DNA of 58,013 bases from Halochromatium glycolicum. GTDB lineage: Bacteria; Pseudomonadota; Gammaproteobacteria; Chromatiales; Chromatiaceae. The stretch spans positions 1 to 58,013 of the forward strand of contig NZ_NRSJ01000031.1 of the NCBI RefSeq assembly GCF_016584085.1. Reading direction: 5' to 3'. Shown here in pieces: positions 7,429-16,205 of this stretch. The stretch's first letter is position 1. The number at the start of each line of letters is the position of its first letter. The notes under the pieces were generated by a model. It saw only the letters and a program-made list of their open reading frames with translations, ran no database searches and was not told the DNA's origin. Made by a program: the position numbers and the translations under genes.

Positions 7429-8976
7429 ATGTCCCTCATCCATCGAGACCCAGGGAATGCGCAGCCCAGGTTTGCAAAGACGCTGGCTCAGGGCACCAAT
7501 CGCCTCGATATAGGGCGTCTCTTCTGGGTCGCGACCCTCGGTACCGCCCTGACGCTATCCGCGGCGCTGGCAACCAATGTCGCCGTCGCGGCCGAGCCGA
7601 TACCCGACCCGTTGCACGAACCGGCCGGCCCACCAGGTTTCGCCGATGTGGTCGAGCGGGTGACCCCGGCCGTGGTCAATGTGACCGTCGCTCAGGAGGC
7701 CCGTCAAACGTTATCGATCCCGGGCGGCTCGGTGCCGGATGAAGGCTCACCCCTCTACGAGTTCTTCAAGCGCTTCGGCGGCCTCGACGAGATGCCGGTG
7801 CCAGGTCCCCGTCAACGCCGCGGCGAAGGCTCGGGCTTTCTCATCGACGCCGAAGGCCACATCGTGACCAACCACCATGTCGTCGAGGGTGCGACCCTGA
7901 TCGAGGTCACGCTGAACGATGGCGATCAATACGAGGCCGAGGTGGTCGGGCGCGATCCGAAGACCGATCTGGCGCTGCTCAAGATCAAAGCCGATGAGCC
8001 ACTCCCGCACGTGACCTTTGGCGACAGCAGCGGCGCCCGTGTCGGCGATTGGGTGCTCGCGGTCGGCAACCCGTTCGGGCTCGGCGGCTCGGTCAACGCC
8101 GGCATCATCTCGGCGCGGGGCCGCGATATCAATTCGGGACCCTACGACGACTATATCCAGATCGATGCGCCGATCAACCGCGGCAATTCGGGCGGGCCGC
8201 TGTTCGACGCGCGCGGCGTGGTCATCGGCGTGAACACTGCGATCTTCTCGCCGAGCGGCGGTAACATCGGCATCGGCTTCGCGATCCCGGCCGAGACGGC
8301 GGCCGACATCGTCGCCGAGCTGAAGACCAAGGGACGCGTCGACCGCGGCTGGCTGGGGGTTCAGATCCAGCCGGTTAGCGAGGAGATTGCGGCCAGTTTG
8401 GGCCTTTCGGAGGTGCGCGGCGTCCTCGTCGCCGACGTGATCGCCGGAACGCCGGCCGAGGCCGCCGGCATCAAGAGCGGCGACGTCATCCTCGAGGCCG
8501 CCGGTGAGCGGATGGAGGATTACCGCGATCTCACGACGCTGATCGCCGGCATCGACGCCGGAACCCGGATCAAACTGGAGGTCTTCCGTGGCGGCCAAAC
8601 CCGGATGATCCCGGTGACGATCGGCGAGATGCCGCGTGAGGACCTGGCCCAGACCGCCACCGACGATGAGCCTGCCGGCGACGAGCCGCGTATCGGGCTC
8701 TATCTCGCCCCCCTGACGCCGGAGCTGCGCGCCGAGCGCGGCCTCGAGGCCGACGCACAGGGTGTCGTCGTCGCGCAGGTCGCACCGGGCAGCCCGGCAC
8801 AGGCCGCAGGCATCAAGGCCGGCAGTCTGATCTCGATGGTCGGTCAGCAAGCGGTCACGAAACCCAGCCAGGTCGTCGAGGCCGTTCAGCAGGCCGCAGC
8901 CGAAGACCGGCCTTCGGTGCTGCTGCGGGTCGAGCAGGACGGTGAGCAGCGCTTCATCGCGGTGCCGATCGGCTGA
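7429..8976 (+). CDS. degP: Do-like periplasmic serine protease/chaperone (DegP/DegQ family)
   Basis: ATP-independent periplasmic protease that degrades or refolds damaged envelope proteins. The 515-aa protein has a long N-terminal signal segment (about residues 25-55) and a trypsin-like domain with catalytic His150 (VTNHHVV), Asp180 (PKTDLALLK) and Ser254 (NRGNSGGPLF). Two PDZ domains follow (about 315-405 and 420-515). The ATG at 7429 has AGGAG at 7417-7421; the open frame further left is spurious. The two-component genes follow on the same strand, about 55 bases away. The sequence does not separate DegP from DegQ. Confidence 0.92.
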   Translation: MSLIHRDPGNAQPRFAKTLAQGTNRLDIGRLFWVATLGTALTLSAALATNVAVAAEPIPDPLHEPAGPPGFADVVERVTPAVVNVTVAQEARQTLSIPGGSVPDEGSPLYEFFKRFGGLDEMPVPGPRQRRGEGSGFLIDAEGHIVTNHHVVEGATLIEVTLNDGDQYEAEVVGRDPKTDLALLKIKADEPLPHVTFGDSSGARVGDWVLAVGNPFGLGGSVNAGIISARGRDINSGPYDDYIQIDAPINRGNSGGPLFDARGVVIGVNTAIFSPSGGNIGIGFAIPAETAADIVAELKTKGRVDRGWLGVQIQPVSEEIAASLGLSEVRGVLVADVIAGTPAEAAGIKSGDVILEAAGERMEDYRDLTTLIAGIDAGTRIKLEVFRGGQTRMIPVTIGEMPREDLAQTATDDEPAGDEPRIGLYLAPLTPELRAERGLEADAQGVVVAQVAPGSPAQAAGIKAGSLISMVGQQAVTKPSQVVEAVQQAAAEDRPSVLLRVEQDGEQRFIAVPIG

Positions 8977-9032
8977 CGGGCCTCGCCGAGTGATCCGCAG
9001 AACCGATCGCAAGCGGGGGGATGGGCATACCG

Positions 9033-9710
9033 ATGCGCGTACTGGTGATCGAAGACGACCCGCAGCTCTCGGCCTACCTAGGCAAGGCGTTCGGCGAGAT
9101 GGGAGCAACCGTCGACCAGGCCGAGAACGGCCGCGACGGGCTCTTTCTCGCTGCCGGCAACAGCTACGACGTGATGGTTGTCGATCGCATGCTGCCGGAG
9201 CTCGATGGCCTCGCGATCATCCGCACGCTGCGCGCATCGGGCGATCAGACCCCGGTCTTGATCCTGAGCGCACTCGGCGAGGTGGACCACCGGGTCGAAG
9301 GGCTGCGGGCCGGGGGCGACGATTATCTGGTCAAGCCGTTCGCGTTCTCGGAACTGCATGCGCGCATCGACGCCTTGATGCGCCGCGCCTCGCCTGGCGA
9401 GGCAGCCCCGACCCGCCTCAGCGTCGCCGACCTCGAGCTCGATCTATTGAAGCGCGAGGTGCATCGAGCCGGCCAGCCGATCGCGCTTCAGCCCAGGGAA
9501 TTCAAGCTGCTCGAATACCTGATGCGACATGCCGGCCAGGTCGTCACACGGACGATGCTGCTCGAGAACGTTTGGGACTACCATTTCGACCCACAGACCA
9601 ACGTCATCGATGTTCACATCAGTCGGCTGCGGGCCAAGATCGATAAGGACTTCGAACAACCGCTTCTACAGACGGTCCGGGGGGCAGGCTACATGCTCCG
9701 CGCCGATTAG
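9033..9710 (+). CDS. OmpR/PhoB-family response regulator
   Basis: DNA-binding regulator of a two-component pair. The receiver domain (residues 1-115) has the acidic pair EDD at 7-9, phospho-acceptor Asp51 (VVDRMLPELDG) and the lysine in VKPF. A winged-helix output domain follows (about 130-225, LQPREFKLLEYLMRH). I chose the ATG at 9033 because receivers begin with MRVLVIEDD; an in-frame ATG at 9021 adds four residues. The kinase gene starts about 60 bases downstream. Its targets are unknown, though degP just upstream is an obvious candidate. Confidence 0.9.
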   Translation: MRVLVIEDDPQLSAYLGKAFGEMGATVDQAENGRDGLFLAAGNSYDVMVVDRMLPELDGLAIIRTLRASGDQTPVLILSALGEVDHRVEGLRAGGDDYLVKPFAFSELHARIDALMRRASPGEAAPTRLSVADLELDLLKREVHRAGQPIALQPREFKLLEYLMRHAGQVVTRTMLLENVWDYHFDPQTNVIDVHISRLRAKIDKDFEQPLLQTVRGAGYMLRAD

Positions 9711-9769
9711 CTCATGCCACCGCGCCAGCAGTCCATCCGGCTCGGCGCCCGCCCCTGGGCAGGCGGGGC

Positions 9770-11263
9770 ATGGACACTGAGGCCAAGGTCCAGCGGCTGC
9801 AGCGCCGCGCCCAGCTTGCCGCATGCTCAGCGCTCAACCGGCTGAGGCATTCATCCCGTTTCGTGCTGACCAGCTCCACCTTTCGGCTGGCTCTGCTCTA
9901 TATGCTGCTGGTCGGGGTCTCGGTAGCGATCCTGCTCGGCTTCATCTATTGGTCGACAGCGGGCTACATGGCGCGTCAAACCGACGCGACCATTGGCGCC
10001 GAGATCCAGGGTTTGGCCGAACAATACCGACGTCGGGGACTCGCCGGCCTCTCGACCCTGATCGCCGAGCGCATCGCGCGCGACCCGCACGGCGCTTCGG
10101 TCTATCTGCTGACGGACCCGAAGGGCGAGCCCATCATCGGCAACCTCGCCAGCTGGCCCGCCGTCGAGCCCGATGCCGAGGGCTGGGTCCAGTTCCTTGC
10201 CCGGCAACCCACCACTGATGCCCCGATGAGTGGCTACGCGACCCGTGCCAAGGTCTTCCGGCTGCGGGGCGGCCTGCGACTGTTGGTCGGACGCGATGTG
10301 CGCGAGCTCGTTGCAATCCGGGAGCTGATCCTGGACGCGCTCGCCTGGGGTCTGGCGATCACGGTCGGTTTGGCATTGCTCGGCGGGTGGCTGATGAGCG
10401 CCAGCATCGTGCGCAGGCTGGATGGCATCAATCAGGTCAGCCGCGAGATCATGCAGGGCGATCTGACCCAGCGTGTGCCCCGCCGCGGCACCGGTGACGA
10501 CTTCGATCAGCTGGCCGAGAACCTGAACCGGATGCTCGAGCGCATCGAGACACTGATGGTCAGCATCCGCCAGGTCTCCGACAACATCGCCCACGACCTG
10601 CGCACACCGCTGTCCCGGCTGCGCCACCGGCTCGAGCTACTGCGTGGCGAATCCATGACGGAGGATGCGCGCGCCGAGGTCGATGTCGCCATCGCCGACG
10701 CCGACGAGCTCCTCAGCGCCTTCAATGCGCTCTTGCGAATCGCCCGAATCGAGGCCGGCAGCCGGCGCGCCGCGTTCGCTGATCTCGACCCGCTGACGCT
10801 GCTGGAGGATGTCGCGGAGCTCTACGAACCGCTAGCGACCGAGTCAACCCAGCAGATTCAGGTCGAGACAGAGGTCACCAGCGCGCCGCGCGGCAGCGAC
10901 GGCAGCCCATGCCACCTGCATGCCGATCGCGATCTGCTGTTCCAGGCCCTGGCCAATCTGGTCGACAACGCCATCAAGCACACGCCGAGCGGCGGTCAGA
11001 TCCGGCTCCAGGCCGCGTGCACCGGCCAGGGTGTCGAGCTCAGTGTCACCGACAACGGCCCCGGCATCCCCGAAGCGTTGCGCGCCAAGGTCCTGCAGCG
11101 CTTCTTTCGGATCGAGGAGAGCCGCGCCGCACCGGGGCACGGGCTTGGCCTCAGCCTGGTGCAGGCGGTGGCCCAGCTCCATGGCGCCGAGCTCAAGCTC
11201 GAGGATGCCGAGCCCGGACTGCGCGTGCGGCTGCGCCTGCCGAACCGCCCGATGCCAAGCTGA
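9770..11263 (+). CDS. Sensor histidine kinase
   Basis: Inner-membrane partner of the regulator just upstream. Transmembrane segments lie near residues 38-60 and 188-212, flanking a periplasmic sensor of about 125 residues. A HAMP domain follows (about 212-265), then the phospho-acceptor His275 in NIAHDLRTPLSRLRHRL and the ATPase domain with N-box LVDNAIKHT, G1 DNGPGIP and GHGLGLSL. The arrangement resembles envelope- or metal-sensing kinases of the EnvZ/CpxA/QseC type. The exact start is uncertain, since the first 30 residues are basic and poorly constrained. Confidence 0.88.
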   Translation: MDTEAKVQRLQRRAQLAACSALNRLRHSSRFVLTSSTFRLALLYMLLVGVSVAILLGFIYWSTAGYMARQTDATIGAEIQGLAEQYRRRGLAGLSTLIAERIARDPHGASVYLLTDPKGEPIIGNLASWPAVEPDAEGWVQFLARQPTTDAPMSGYATRAKVFRLRGGLRLLVGRDVRELVAIRELILDALAWGLAITVGLALLGGWLMSASIVRRLDGINQVSREIMQGDLTQRVPRRGTGDDFDQLAENLNRMLERIETLMVSIRQVSDNIAHDLRTPLSRLRHRLELLRGESMTEDARAEVDVAIADADELLSAFNALLRIARIEAGSRRAAFADLDPLTLLEDVAELYEPLATESTQQIQVETEVTSAPRGSDGSPCHLHADRDLLFQALANLVDNAIKHTPSGGQIRLQAACTGQGVELSVTDNGPGIPEALRAKVLQRFFRIEESRAAPGHGLGLSLVQAVAQLHGAELKLEDAEPGLRVRLRLPNRPMPS

Positions 11264-11307
11264 GCCAGGTATCGGGACCCGCCGCGATGAGCGATCTCTG
11301 GCCACCG

Positions 11308-11325
11308 GGGCTGCCAGCCCTTTTT
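11308..11325 (+). terminator. Intrinsic terminator after the two-component operon
   Basis: GGGCT and AGCCC form a 5-bp stem around GCC, followed at once by TTTTT, about 45 bases after the kinase stop codon. Confidence 0.55.
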
Positions 11326-11339
11326 GGCGCCAATATTGG
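11324..11339. promoter_or_regulatory. Two overlapping 10-bp palindromes upstream of yceI
   Basis: TTGGCGCCAA (11324-11333) and CCAATATTGG (11330-11339) are both perfect palindromes sharing CCAA. They lie about 105 bases before the yceI start, a plausible operator position. Confidence 0.4.
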
Positions 11340-11445
11340 GAGTGATGTTGGGATCAGCGTCATCCGCTCGCATACAAGGGGAGAATCTCAACCCGTCGAC
11401 GCCACGCCGACGAACTCAGCACCACCCCCACCATGGAGTCATCTG

Positions 11446-12189
11446 ATGAATCGACTGATCCCAACACTCTTGTGCACCACGCTGGTCGGCACGCTCAGCG
11501 TGCCGAGTGCAATGGCCGGCTGGACCCTCGACCCCGAGCATTCGCAGGTCGCGTTCGTCTCGATTAAGAGCCACGATATCGGCGAAGCGCATCATTTCGA
11601 AGAGATCAGTGGTCAAGTCGACGACGAAGGCCAAGCGCAGATCACGATCCCGCTCGCGAGTGTCGAGACCCTGATCCCGATCCGCAACGAGCGCATGCGC
11701 GAGATGTTGTTCAAGACCGCCCAATACGATACCGCAACCCTGAGTGCCAAGATCGACCCCAACCTGCTCGCCGAGATCCAGCCGGGCGAGATCGTCTCCG
11801 TCGTCGCCGAGAGCACGCTCAGCCTGCATGGGCAGAGCCAGCCGTTGACCCTGGATATGCAAGCGGCGCAGATCGACGCCGATACGCTGATGGTCGCCAG
11901 CACCAAGCCGGTGATCCTCGATGCGGCCAATTTCGGCCTGGGTAAGGGCGTCGAGAAGCTGCGCGAGATCGCCGGCCTCGAGCGCATCAGCAAGGCCGTG
12001 CCGGTCACCTTCGTGCTGACCTTCGACACCGATCAGCCGGCCACTGGCGCGACCGCGGCGGGTGACACAGCGGCCCCGAGGGCCACGCCCGAGACGATGG
12101 CCCAGTATCAGGCATATCGCGCGACCATCGAGGCGATGACGGACGAGCAGAAAGAGGCGATTGCAGCCCTCTTCGGCGAAGCCCGCTAA
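11446..12189 (+). CDS. YceI-family periplasmic protein
   Basis: The 247-aa protein has a signal peptide (cut probably after AMA, residue 24) and a YceI lipocalin-like barrel beginning WTLDPEHSQVAFVSIKSH and running to about residue 195. Relatives bind isoprenoids or other amphiphiles in the periplasm. A Thr/Ala-rich linker and a short charged helix ending EAIAALFGEAR follow, which is longer than usual for the family. The ATG at 11446 has GGAG at 11435-11438. The open frame to 10909 only shadows the kinase gene. The exact ligand is unknown. Confidence 0.85.
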   Translation: MNRLIPTLLCTTLVGTLSVPSAMAGWTLDPEHSQVAFVSIKSHDIGEAHHFEEISGQVDDEGQAQITIPLASVETLIPIRNERMREMLFKTAQYDTATLSAKIDPNLLAEIQPGEIVSVVAESTLSLHGQSQPLTLDMQAAQIDADTLMVASTKPVILDAANFGLGKGVEKLREIAGLERISKAVPVTFVLTFDTDQPATGATAAGDTAAPRATPETMAQYQAYRATIEAMTDEQKEAIAALFGEAR

Positions 12190-12253
12190 CCGCGGTGCAC
12201 AGCGGTGCGGCTCAGGGCGCTGCGGCGCCCTGCTCGGAGCAGGTCGTCAGGTC

Positions 12254-12331
12254 AGGCCGCCGGGCCAGATCACCGGCCCAGGTCGCCGGGCCAGATCACC
12301 GGCCCAGGTCGCCGTGCCAGATCACCGGCCT
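12254..12331. repeat. 26-bp tandem repeat, three copies plus degenerate extension
   Basis: Three 26-base units run from 12254, 12280 and 12306 and differ at only a few positions. Each carries GGGCC or TGCC, then AGATCACC, then GGCC, so a unit can fold into a small hairpin. A decayed fourth copy follows to about 12370. They fill the gap between the convergent yceI and EF-G genes. Confidence 0.7.
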
Positions 12332-12376
12332 CGATCACCGGGCGAGGTCGCCACGTCAGGCCATCAGGCCCAGCCA

Positions 12377-14479
12377 TCACACCAGATCGAAACGTTCGAA
12401 CTGCATGCTGTACTGACCGCGGCCCTGCGTCAGGCTGCGCAGCTCGGTGGTATAGCCAAGCAGCGCCTCGAGCGCGACCTCGCAGCGGATGCTGCTGGAC
12501 CCATCGCCAGCCTCTCGATCGGTCTCGGTGGCCTGTATCACAGCACGCCGTTGTTGCAGATCGCCGAGGACCGTCCCGAGGTTCGCCTCTGGCACGACCA
12601 CATCAACCCGCATCACCGGATGCAGCGCCGCCGGCGAGGCCTCGGCGAGCGCCTTGGCGAGGGCGCGGGCCGCAGCCGCCTGCAGCGCCTCGACCGTGGT
12701 CTGGGCACCGAACAGCTCGACCTCGACGAGGACGATCTCGACATCATCCACCGACGCGCCCTGCAGCGGCCCAGCAGCCACCCCTGACGCCAGCCCTTCC
12801 TCGAGCGCCTGGCGCTGTTCGGCATTGAGCTCGGCCCCATCCGGCCGCAGACGCGGCTCGCAGACGAACCGATTGCCTTCACCACGCGGCCGCGGCGCGA
12901 CCTCCACCGCGGCCCAAGCGCTGAGCTCGGGCTGTTTGCCGTCGGGACTCGCAGGGCGACTGTGCAGGATCTCCGCACGCGCGGCGCGCGCGATCGTCTC
13001 ACGCACCGCGACCGCCGGCCGCCCGCTGCGGACACTCAAGCCGAACTCGCGCTCGAGGCGCTCGAGGACGATCTGCAGATGCAGCTCACCCATCCCGCGC
13101 AGCAGCCGCTGGCCCGTTTCCGGGTCCTCCTCGACCTTCAGCGTCGGGTCCTCCTGCTCGACCTTGTCCAACGCCTCAAGCAGCTTGTCCTCATCAGTGC
13201 CGGCACCCGGCTCGATCGCGAGGCTCAGCACCGGGCGACGCGCCTCGATCCGCTCGAGCATGAGCAGGTGCTCGGGATCACAGAGGGTGTCGCCGGTCAC
13301 CGCATGGCGTAACCCGGCCAGCAGCACGATCTGCCCCGGCCCAGCCGCGTCCAGACGTGTCTTGCGCCCGGCATCGACATCGAAGATCCGCGCCACATGC
13401 TCCTTGAGGACGCGCCCATCAGCGGTCTGGAACGCGATGCTGTCACCGCCCTTTAGCCGATTCCGGTACACCCTGGTGAAACAGTGTCGTCGGCCATCCC
13501 ACAGCTGCACCTTGAAGACCAGCGCCGCGAGCGGGCCATCGTTGCCGATCGCGACCTCCTCGGTGCTGCCGTCGGGCCGTCGCGCCGAGGCCGCCGGCCG
13601 ATCGAGCGGTGCCGGGAGCAGATCGACCGCCGCATCGATCACCGGCTGCACACCGAGGTTGCGCAGCGCGCTACCGCCAAAGCAAGGGAAGAGGCGTCCG
13701 GCCAATGTGCCGCGGCGCAGCGCCGACAAGACGACATCGGGCGGGGGCTCACCGCCCTCGAGCACCAGATCCGCAAGCGTCTCGTCGGCATCGGCTGCCG
13801 CCAGCAGCAGCGCCTCGTGCAGGTCGGCCACCGGCTCCCAAAGACGGTCCGGACAGGGCTCGCTGCGCACCTGCTCGCCTTGGACGCCATCGAAATGGAG
13901 CAGACGGCGGTGCAGCAGATCGATGCAGGCATGCTCATCGGGCAGCGGCACGGTCATCGCAACCGGCTCGACATCGAGCCGCTCGCGGATATGCTTGAGC
14001 ACGCGTCTGAAGTCGGCGCCCGCTCGATCCACCTTGTTGACGAAGAACAGGACCGGCAGCCCGAAGCGGCTGCGTTGGCGCCAAACGGTTTCAGTCTGCG
14101 GCTCAACGCCACGCACGCCGTCCAGCACGAGAATGACCCCATCGAGCACGCGCATGGAACGCTCGACCTCGATGGTAAAATCGACATGGCCAGGGGTGTC
14201 GACGACCTGGAGCAGGTGATCTCGCCAGGGCGCCTTCGTGACTGCGGCAGTGATGGTGATGCCGTGATCCTGCTCCTCGGCCATCCAGTCCATATGGGCG
14301 GCGCCATCATGCACCTCGCCGATCTTATGCGAGGCGCCGGTGTAGAACAGGATACGCTCGGTCAGCGTCGTCTTGCCCGCGTCCACATGGGCGGCAATGC
14401 CGATGTTGCGCACATGCGCCAGCGCGGTCGGCGCCTGAGCCTTTCGCTGATTGCGAGATTGCTGACTGGATTGACTCAT
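12377..14479 (-). CDS. fusA: Elongation factor G-like GTPase
   Basis: Translational GTPase of the EF-G family that promotes ribosomal translocation or recycling. The 700-aa protein has the G motifs AHVDAGKTTLTE (near residue 34), the switch I region DHGITITAA, DTPGHVDF and NKVD. Domains II-V follow, with GRGQYSMQFERF near the end. It stands alone, without rpsL, rpsG or tuf, and several internal regions look shortened or divergent. It is therefore probably a second EF-G (FusA2 type) rather than the str-operon copy; that is inference. Gene order and a phylogeny would decide. Confidence 0.85.
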   Translation of the reverse strand: MSQSSQQSRNQRKAQAPTALAHVRNIGIAAHVDAGKTTLTERILFYTGASHKIGEVHDGAAHMDWMAEEQDHGITITAAVTKAPWRDHLLQVVDTPGHVDFTIEVERSMRVLDGVILVLDGVRGVEPQTETVWRQRSRFGLPVLFFVNKVDRAGADFRRVLKHIRERLDVEPVAMTVPLPDEHACIDLLHRRLLHFDGVQGEQVRSEPCPDRLWEPVADLHEALLLAAADADETLADLVLEGGEPPPDVVLSALRRGTLAGRLFPCFGGSALRNLGVQPVIDAAVDLLPAPLDRPAASARRPDGSTEEVAIGNDGPLAALVFKVQLWDGRRHCFTRVYRNRLKGGDSIAFQTADGRVLKEHVARIFDVDAGRKTRLDAAGPGQIVLLAGLRHAVTGDTLCDPEHLLMLERIEARRPVLSLAIEPGAGTDEDKLLEALDKVEQEDPTLKVEEDPETGQRLLRGMGELHLQIVLERLEREFGLSVRSGRPAVAVRETIARAARAEILHSRPASPDGKQPELSAWAAVEVAPRPRGEGNRFVCEPRLRPDGAELNAEQRQALEEGLASGVAAGPLQGASVDDVEIVLVEVELFGAQTTVEALQAAAARALAKALAEASPAALHPVMRVDVVVPEANLGTVLGDLQQRRAVIQATETDREAGDGSSSIRCEVALEALLGYTTELRSLTQGRGQYSMQFERFDLV

Positions 14480-14561
14480 GTCCTACCGTCGGTCTGAATG
14501 AATGTTGGCCCGGTTCGTGTCTTGAACCCCGAAACGCGTTGACCTTGAGGAGCCCATAGCG

Positions 14562-15548
14562 ATGACCAAGCCTGCCTTGGCACCATTGATCGCCGCCGGC
14601 CGCCGGCTGTCGCAGCCTCTGCGCGCTGCAGTCCGGACGACTGTCCTGATCGGCCTCGCCGCACTGCCGCTCGATCCAACCCTCGCCAAGGTCTACCGGT
14701 TGGTCGACCCGAGTGATAGTGTCATCGGCACCCCGTTCTATGTAAAGGCACGCGGCGAGCATACGCTGCTCGATATCGGCCGGCATCACGGGCTTGGCGT
14801 CGACGAGATGAAGCAAGCCAATCCTGGCGTCGACATGTGGATACCCGGGGCCGGAACCCCGGTGCTCGCGCCAGACCGCCATGTGCTGCCGAACGCACCA
14901 CGGGAAGGCATCGTACTCAACCTGGCCGAACGGCGGATGTACTACTTCCGCTCGCGAACGGAGGTCGAGACCTTTTCGATCGGGATCGGCCGCGACGGTT
15001 GGGAGACGCCGGTCGGCAGCTACCGGATCATCGAGAAGACCGAGAATCCGACCTGGACACCGCCGGCATCGATCCGGGCCGAGTACGCCAAGCGCGGCGA
15101 GACGCTACCGGCGGTCGTGCCGGCGGGCCCTGACAACCCGCTCGGCGCCTACCGACTGCGCTTGAGCAACCCGAGCTACCTGATTCATGGCACCAACAAG
15201 CCCTGGGGCGTCGGCATGCCGGTCAGCTCGGGCTGTACCCGGATGTTCCCCGAAGACATCGAGCATCTATTCGGTAAGGTCGAGGTCGGAACCCCGGTCA
15301 GGATCGTCAACCAACCCTACAAGGTCGGCTGGCTTGGGGATCAGCTCTTCCTCGAGGTCAGCCGGCCAGAGGATGCCGATCCGCGACCGGTCAAGGAGAT
15401 CATCCCGAAGGAGATTGCAAACGCGGAAGGAGTCGTGATCGACTGGGAAGAGGTCAGGCGGGTTCAGCAGCAGAACACCGGCCTCCCACAGGTCGTCGGA
15501 GGCCGGAACAGCTCAAAGAGCTGGCATCACTTCGACATGATCTTCTGA
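14562..15548 (+). CDS. Periplasmic L,D-transpeptidase (YkuD/ErfK family)
   Basis: Makes 3-3 peptidoglycan crosslinks or attaches lipoprotein to peptidoglycan. The 328-aa protein has an N-terminal signal segment (to about residue 43), a LysM-like segment (about 63-105) and a YkuD catalytic domain (about 115-245) with His209 in HGTN and nucleophile Cys225 in SSGCTRM. The C-terminal extension of about 80 residues is typical of the ErfK/YbiS/YnhG group. Its 3' end overlaps by 22 bases the convergent gene for an Lpp-like lipoprotein, a likely substrate. Confidence 0.9.
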   Translation: MTKPALAPLIAAGRRLSQPLRAAVRTTVLIGLAALPLDPTLAKVYRLVDPSDSVIGTPFYVKARGEHTLLDIGRHHGLGVDEMKQANPGVDMWIPGAGTPVLAPDRHVLPNAPREGIVLNLAERRMYYFRSRTEVETFSIGIGRDGWETPVGSYRIIEKTENPTWTPPASIRAEYAKRGETLPAVVPAGPDNPLGAYRLRLSNPSYLIHGTNKPWGVGMPVSSGCTRMFPEDIEHLFGKVEVGTPVRIVNQPYKVGWLGDQLFLEVSRPEDADPRPVKEIIPKEIANAEGVVIDWEEVRRVQQQNTGLPQVVGGRNSSKSWHHFDMIF

Positions 15549-15724
15549 TACATACGGTTGATGCGATCCTCATTGGCCTCACAGCAGGCCTGGGCGGAGT
15601 TGGCAGCATCCATAGCGGCCTGAGCCATATCCCGTGCTTCCTGGTCGGTGGCGCAGCCACCCAGCAGCGAAGCGCCCAACAATGCGGCGGCAGAGAGAGA
15701 GGCAAGCTTAATCTTCTTGGTCAT
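15527..15724 (-). CDS. lpp: Lpp-like outer-membrane lipoprotein
   Basis: A 65-aa lipoprotein. The signal peptide ends in lipobox LLGGC (Cys24), and the mature part is a short helix rich in Ala, Met and Gln (RDMAQAAMDAANSAQ) ending in a C-terminal Lys. That is the layout of Braun-type lipoproteins, whose terminal lysine is linked to peptidoglycan. A CC pair near residue 47 is unusual. The ATG has GGAG 8 bases upstream. Its 3' end overlaps the convergent L,D-transpeptidase gene. Whether it is truly bound to the wall is inference. Confidence 0.75.
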   Translation of the reverse strand: MTKKIKLASLSAAALLGASLLGGCATDQEARDMAQAAMDAANSAQACCEANEDRINRMYQKIMSK

Positions 15725-15744
15725 CAGGAATTCTCCGTGTTGGT

Positions 15745-15773
15745 TTGCCTTCGGGCAAGGCGTTTATAGCACA
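15745..15773 (-). promoter_or_regulatory. lpp promoter (extended -10) and leader hairpin
   Basis: On the minus strand TGCTATAAA (15763-15771) is a good extended -10 element, about 40 bases before the lpp start. The leader then holds a 5-bp stem, TTGCC with GGCAA, around a four-base loop (15745-15758). No convincing -35 element was found. Confidence 0.45.
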
Positions 15774-16205
15774 GCGCGCAAGTCATTTCTGCATGCGCGA
15801 ATCTGGATGGTAGCAGAGACCTGGCGGTCCTTGTGAGCTGCTTTGAGCGGTTCCCTGAACGCCCTTGCCCCCATTCGAAACCGGTGCGAACCGAAAGGCC
15901 TTGATCATCGCTTCACCCAAAGCCCAGTGTCTTGCTCAACCACGGCGCTCTTTGCCTAATGAAATCAGAATCTTGTGCGGCATCACAGAGGAGCAGCGAG
16001 TCAGGGGCACGAACCGATGATCAAGGCCAACCGAACACCTGCTGCAAGATGAATCAATTAGCAGAATGCATCAATTCAGGCTGAGACATCGTGGCGACGC
16101 ACGAACGCGTACATCGCGATACTCGTGGCAATGCTGACGTTCCGGCTCTCCAACGGACCTCCTTGCCGAATCCCTGCTCGTGCGATTTCAGGACGGAGGT
16201 CCGAT
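15774..16205. other. Intergenic stretch with lower GC content
   Basis: About 430 bases between the lpp promoter and the DUF98 gene, more AT-rich than the neighbouring genes. It presumably holds the DUF98 promoter, but I cannot point to clear elements. A GTG-started extension of the DUF98 frame reaches back to 16125, but its residues look non-coding. Confidence 0.4.

Noticed and set aside
9021..9032. Earlier ATG for the response regulator
   Set aside because: It adds MGIP before the conserved start MRVLVIEDD and lies only two bases from the G run, too close for a ribosome-binding site.
12254..12370. Tandem repeats as a CRISPR array
   Set aside because: The units are directly adjacent with no unique spacers and there are no cas genes.
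12489..14219. A 576-codon plus-strand ORF opposite the EF-G gene
   Set aside because: Ser/Arg-rich shadow of a strongly supported EF-G gene on the other strand.
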